NCBI RefSeq assembly: GCF_000761245.1 | Contig: NZ_AWOR01000037.1 | Span: 1 to 64,000 of the forward strand | Reading direction: 5' to 3' | Origin: Comamonas testosteroni | GTDB taxonomy: Bacteria; Pseudomonadota; Gammaproteobacteria; Burkholderiales; Burkholderiaceae_C | Length of the DNA: 64,000 nucleotides | The notes under the pieces: generated by a model | Told to the model about the DNA's origin: nothing | Seen by the model: the letters and a program-made list of their open reading frames with translations, nothing else | Databases searched by the model: none | Shown here: positions 62,566 to 64,000 of the stretch, piece by piece | Numbering within the stretch: position 1 is the stretch's first letter | How the letters are laid out: each line of letters starts with the position of its first letter | Program-made: the position numbers and the translations under genes

Positions 62566-62955
62566 TCAGTGCAGCGTGTAGTCGGTGCTTTGTTGCTCTT
62601 GCACCAGGGACCATGCTGCACGGTAGACCGCTTCCTGGGCAACACCGTTTTGGCGCATGGGTTCAGCGGTGGTGGCCACTGCCAGCAATTCGTCGTGCGA
62701 GAACTCGCGGCTGACCTGATCTTTCTTGCTGGAATACATAACGGAGATGGCCACGGCAGTCACGCGCTTCAGAGCCAGTGTGAGCTTGTTGTTCATCAGC
62801 TCCAGCTGCTGCAGTTGATCGGACTGGTTTTCAAAGACTTGATTCAAGGTCGTTGCGGATTGTTCGTTACGGACCAAGCTGCACAGATCGCTACTGTTGA
62901 GTTGACGCAAGGCCAGTTCGAGGGCGGTCAGTTCAGCGGTGGTTTGGTTTTGCAT
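62566..62955 (-). CDS. Hypothetical protein
   Basis: A 129-residue, helical protein (MQNQTTAELTALELALRQLN, NQVFENQSDQLQQLELMNNK). No family recognised. Coiled-coil character in the middle. It lies upstream of umuD in the same direction but is separated by 132 bp and the SOS promoter. Confidence 0.5.
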   Translation of the reverse strand: MQNQTTAELTALELALRQLNSSDLCSLVRNEQSATTLNQVFENQSDQLQQLELMNNKLTLALKRVTAVAISVMYSSKKDQVSREFSHDELLAVATTAEPMRQNGVAQEAVYRAAWSLVQEQQSTDYTLH

Positions 62956-63172
62956 TGTTGAGTACCTGGAAAAGTGTCGTTCTTCGTGGCCCGTATCGGC
63001 CTCACATAAACACCATAGCCGGAGCCTCAGGAATGCAAGCTTCTGCCCAAACTGGCCCAATGCGAGTACTGAGCTGTACGGGGTGGCACAGGCATACTTG
63101 GCAAATCTAATTTGTTCCTCCTGGGAGCGAAAGGTGAGGTAGCTGGCCTCCACAAACAAACAGCTTCTTATT

Positions 63173-63227
63173 GGCCGCAAGGTCTTTTTCAAACCCGGAT
63201 GGGCCTCTGTTGCCCTTGGGCCGGGGT
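63173..63227 (+). ncRNA. Candidate structured leader element A
   Basis: A short hairpin GGCC-GCAA-GGTC is followed by TTTTTC, then four G/C tracts in the order CCC (63194), GGGC (63201), GCCC (63212), GGGC (63218). Neighbouring tracts can pair in alternative ways. The layout repeats in element B with different bases but kept pairing. It ends 25 bp ahead of the start at 63252. Confidence 0.5.
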
Positions 63228-63251
63228 CTGTCCATTTCATACGGAGTGGAT

Positions 63252-63554
63252 ATGTCAATACACGTACAACCTCAACCGCTGCAGGCCTGGGCCGTTTCCT
63301 TCACCAGTTTGGAAGGGGAGAGTGCCAAGGCTCCAACCAAGGCCAGCTACAAGGGGACCGTGCCACCTTCAAAGGATGGCGTCTATCTTGTCAATGGAAA
63401 GTTCTCGCGCTTTCTGAGCGGGTTGTGGCGAGTCCCGAGTTCTGATGTGGCCAAGGCCGCACAAGAGGTTCGGTTTGATGCTTTCTCAAGCCCTGAGTTT
63501 CGTTTTGCGCAGCGATATCGCTGGACAGAAATCGAAGAGTGCCTGCTTGCCTGA
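63252..63554 (+). CDS. Hypothetical protein
   Basis: A 100-residue protein from ATG 63252 (MSIHVQPQPLQAWAVSFTSL). The ORF is open upstream, but that part overlaps the structured leader and CGGAG lies ahead of the chosen ATG. Content is mixed strand and helix, ending WTEIEECLLA; no family recognised. Confidence 0.5.
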   Translation: MSIHVQPQPLQAWAVSFTSLEGESAKAPTKASYKGTVPPSKDGVYLVNGKFSRFLSGLWRVPSSDVAKAAQEVRFDAFSSPEFRFAQRYRWTEIEECLLA

Positions 63555-63647
63555 TAAGGCATTCGGCTAGGACACAGGCAATCAATTGCCTTCACCGACT
63601 GAGTAGGGGCAACCATCCTTGATTGATCCCTATCCAACCCTTTGAGT

Positions 63648-63698
63648 CCGCTTAGCGGTCTTTTTCAACCCCATGGGGCGATTCAGCCCCTGTGGGGG
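63648..63698 (+). ncRNA. Candidate structured leader element B
   Basis: Hairpin CCGC-TTA-GCGG followed by TCTTTTTC, then CCCC (63669), GGGGC (63675), GCCCC (63686) and GGGGG (63694). Same order and spacing as element A. It ends 31 bp ahead of the start at 63730. Confidence 0.5.
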
Positions 63699-63729
63699 AG
63701 ATCGCCCTGATTTGATTCAGGAGATCAAA

Positions 63730-64000
63730 ATGAAAACGCTAGACCTTTTCCATGAGGCAGCAAGTGATGTCGGGTCCACCACGGCGCTTGTTAGCGTGAG
63801 GCTGGAGTCAGCTGAGGATCGCGCTCGTCGTATCGTCTCGGACATTATGAAAGCTCGGCACATCTGTGTCGGTGCGTTCTCTGCAGGTAAAGACAGCTCG
63901 GTCCTGGCCAGCGTCATTTTGCTGACGGGTGCCGAGCTGAAAACGCAGGGCTATGAGGTGCCACCCATCGTCATAGTTCACAGTCAGACTGGCATTGAAA
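63730..64000 (+). CDS. PAPS-reductase-like PP-loop protein (3' end outside window)
   Basis: ATG 63730, behind AGGAG, opens a frame that runs off the window: MKTLDLFHEAASDVGSTTAL, then VGAFSAGKDSSVLASVILL and PPIVIVHSQTGIE. The SxGKDS PP-loop and the following V-H-x-Q-T-G-I-E strand are typical of phosphoadenosine phosphosulfate reductase and DndC-like families, which activate sulfur or adenylate substrates. Only 90 residues are visible, so the subfamily cannot be settled. Confidence 0.78.
   Translation, partial: MKTLDLFHEAASDVGSTTALVSVRLESAEDRARRIVSDIMKARHICVGAFSAGKDSSVLASVILLTGAELKTQGYEVPPIVIVHSQTGIE

Overview
The window looks like part of a large plasmid from a betaproteobacterium (Comamonadaceae-like by base composition and gene style; this is inference only). 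Two halves differ sharply. Positions 1-34178 are stacked mobile DNA carrying mercury, organomercury, chromate and sulfonamide resistance. Positions 34179-64000 are a plasmid backbone with replication, partition and regulation genes and many small hypothetical genes. No tRNA, rRNA or CRISPR array was seen.

Mobile half. (a) 1-3337 is the right part of a Tn21-subgroup Tn3 transposon: the tnpA 3' part, a GDCCVxC gene, merP, merT, merR and a 38-bp inverted repeat. (b) 3338-6635 is a sul2-ISCR2-glmM' block. Its two ends carry the same hexamer AGTTAA next to Tn3-type inverted repeats. Joining the ends would place glmM directly downstream of sul2, so the block looks like a linearised ISCR2 circle captured by Tn3-type transposition. 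(c) 6636-34178 is a TnOtChr-like chromate transposon (tnpR, res, chrBACF, tnpA). Two Tn402/Tn5053-family elements have landed in its resolution region. One sits inside tnpR (7092-15068, target duplication GCGCA). The other sits just upstream of tnpR (15310-27685, target duplication CCTCC). Without them and their duplicated targets the chromate transposon would be about 7.18 kb.

The first Tn402-family element keeps only tniA and a class 1 integron IRi stub. Between them lies unusual cargo: LysR, AraC and GlxA-type regulators, an AhpD-like protein, a metallo-beta-lactamase-fold protein, and decayed UDG and cytochrome P460 genes. The second is a complete Tn5053-type element (tniA, tniB, tniQ, tniR). 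It has two mer modules: merR-TPAG-B1-(broken merD) and merR-B2-D-E-DUF3330, an arrangement like that described for Pseudomonas K-62 pMR26.

Backbone half. A minus-strand block has two TelA-type genes and a membrane protein (35608-38570). It diverges from a lipoprotein and a lipase-like/YfaP-like fusion (38835-40764). Next come a membrane-anchored PD-(D/E)XK-like protein, an S49 peptidase, a DsbA-like protein and two Myb-like HTH proteins. A partition/regulation cassette follows (ParB-like, ParA, KorB-like, small HTH; 45810-49203). An iteron origin (50214-51280) and its Rep_3-type initiator (51518-52975) come next. After that are an orphan C5 cytosine methyltransferase, a SWIB-domain protein, umuDC under a perfect LexA box, and the start of a PAPS-reductase-like gene. 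Six copies of a palindrome with core TTTCGCATGCGAAA lie near backbone gene starts and none was found in the transposons, suggesting a plasmid-wide operator. Two adjacent leaders near 63.2 and 63.7 kb share a repeated structured-RNA-like element.
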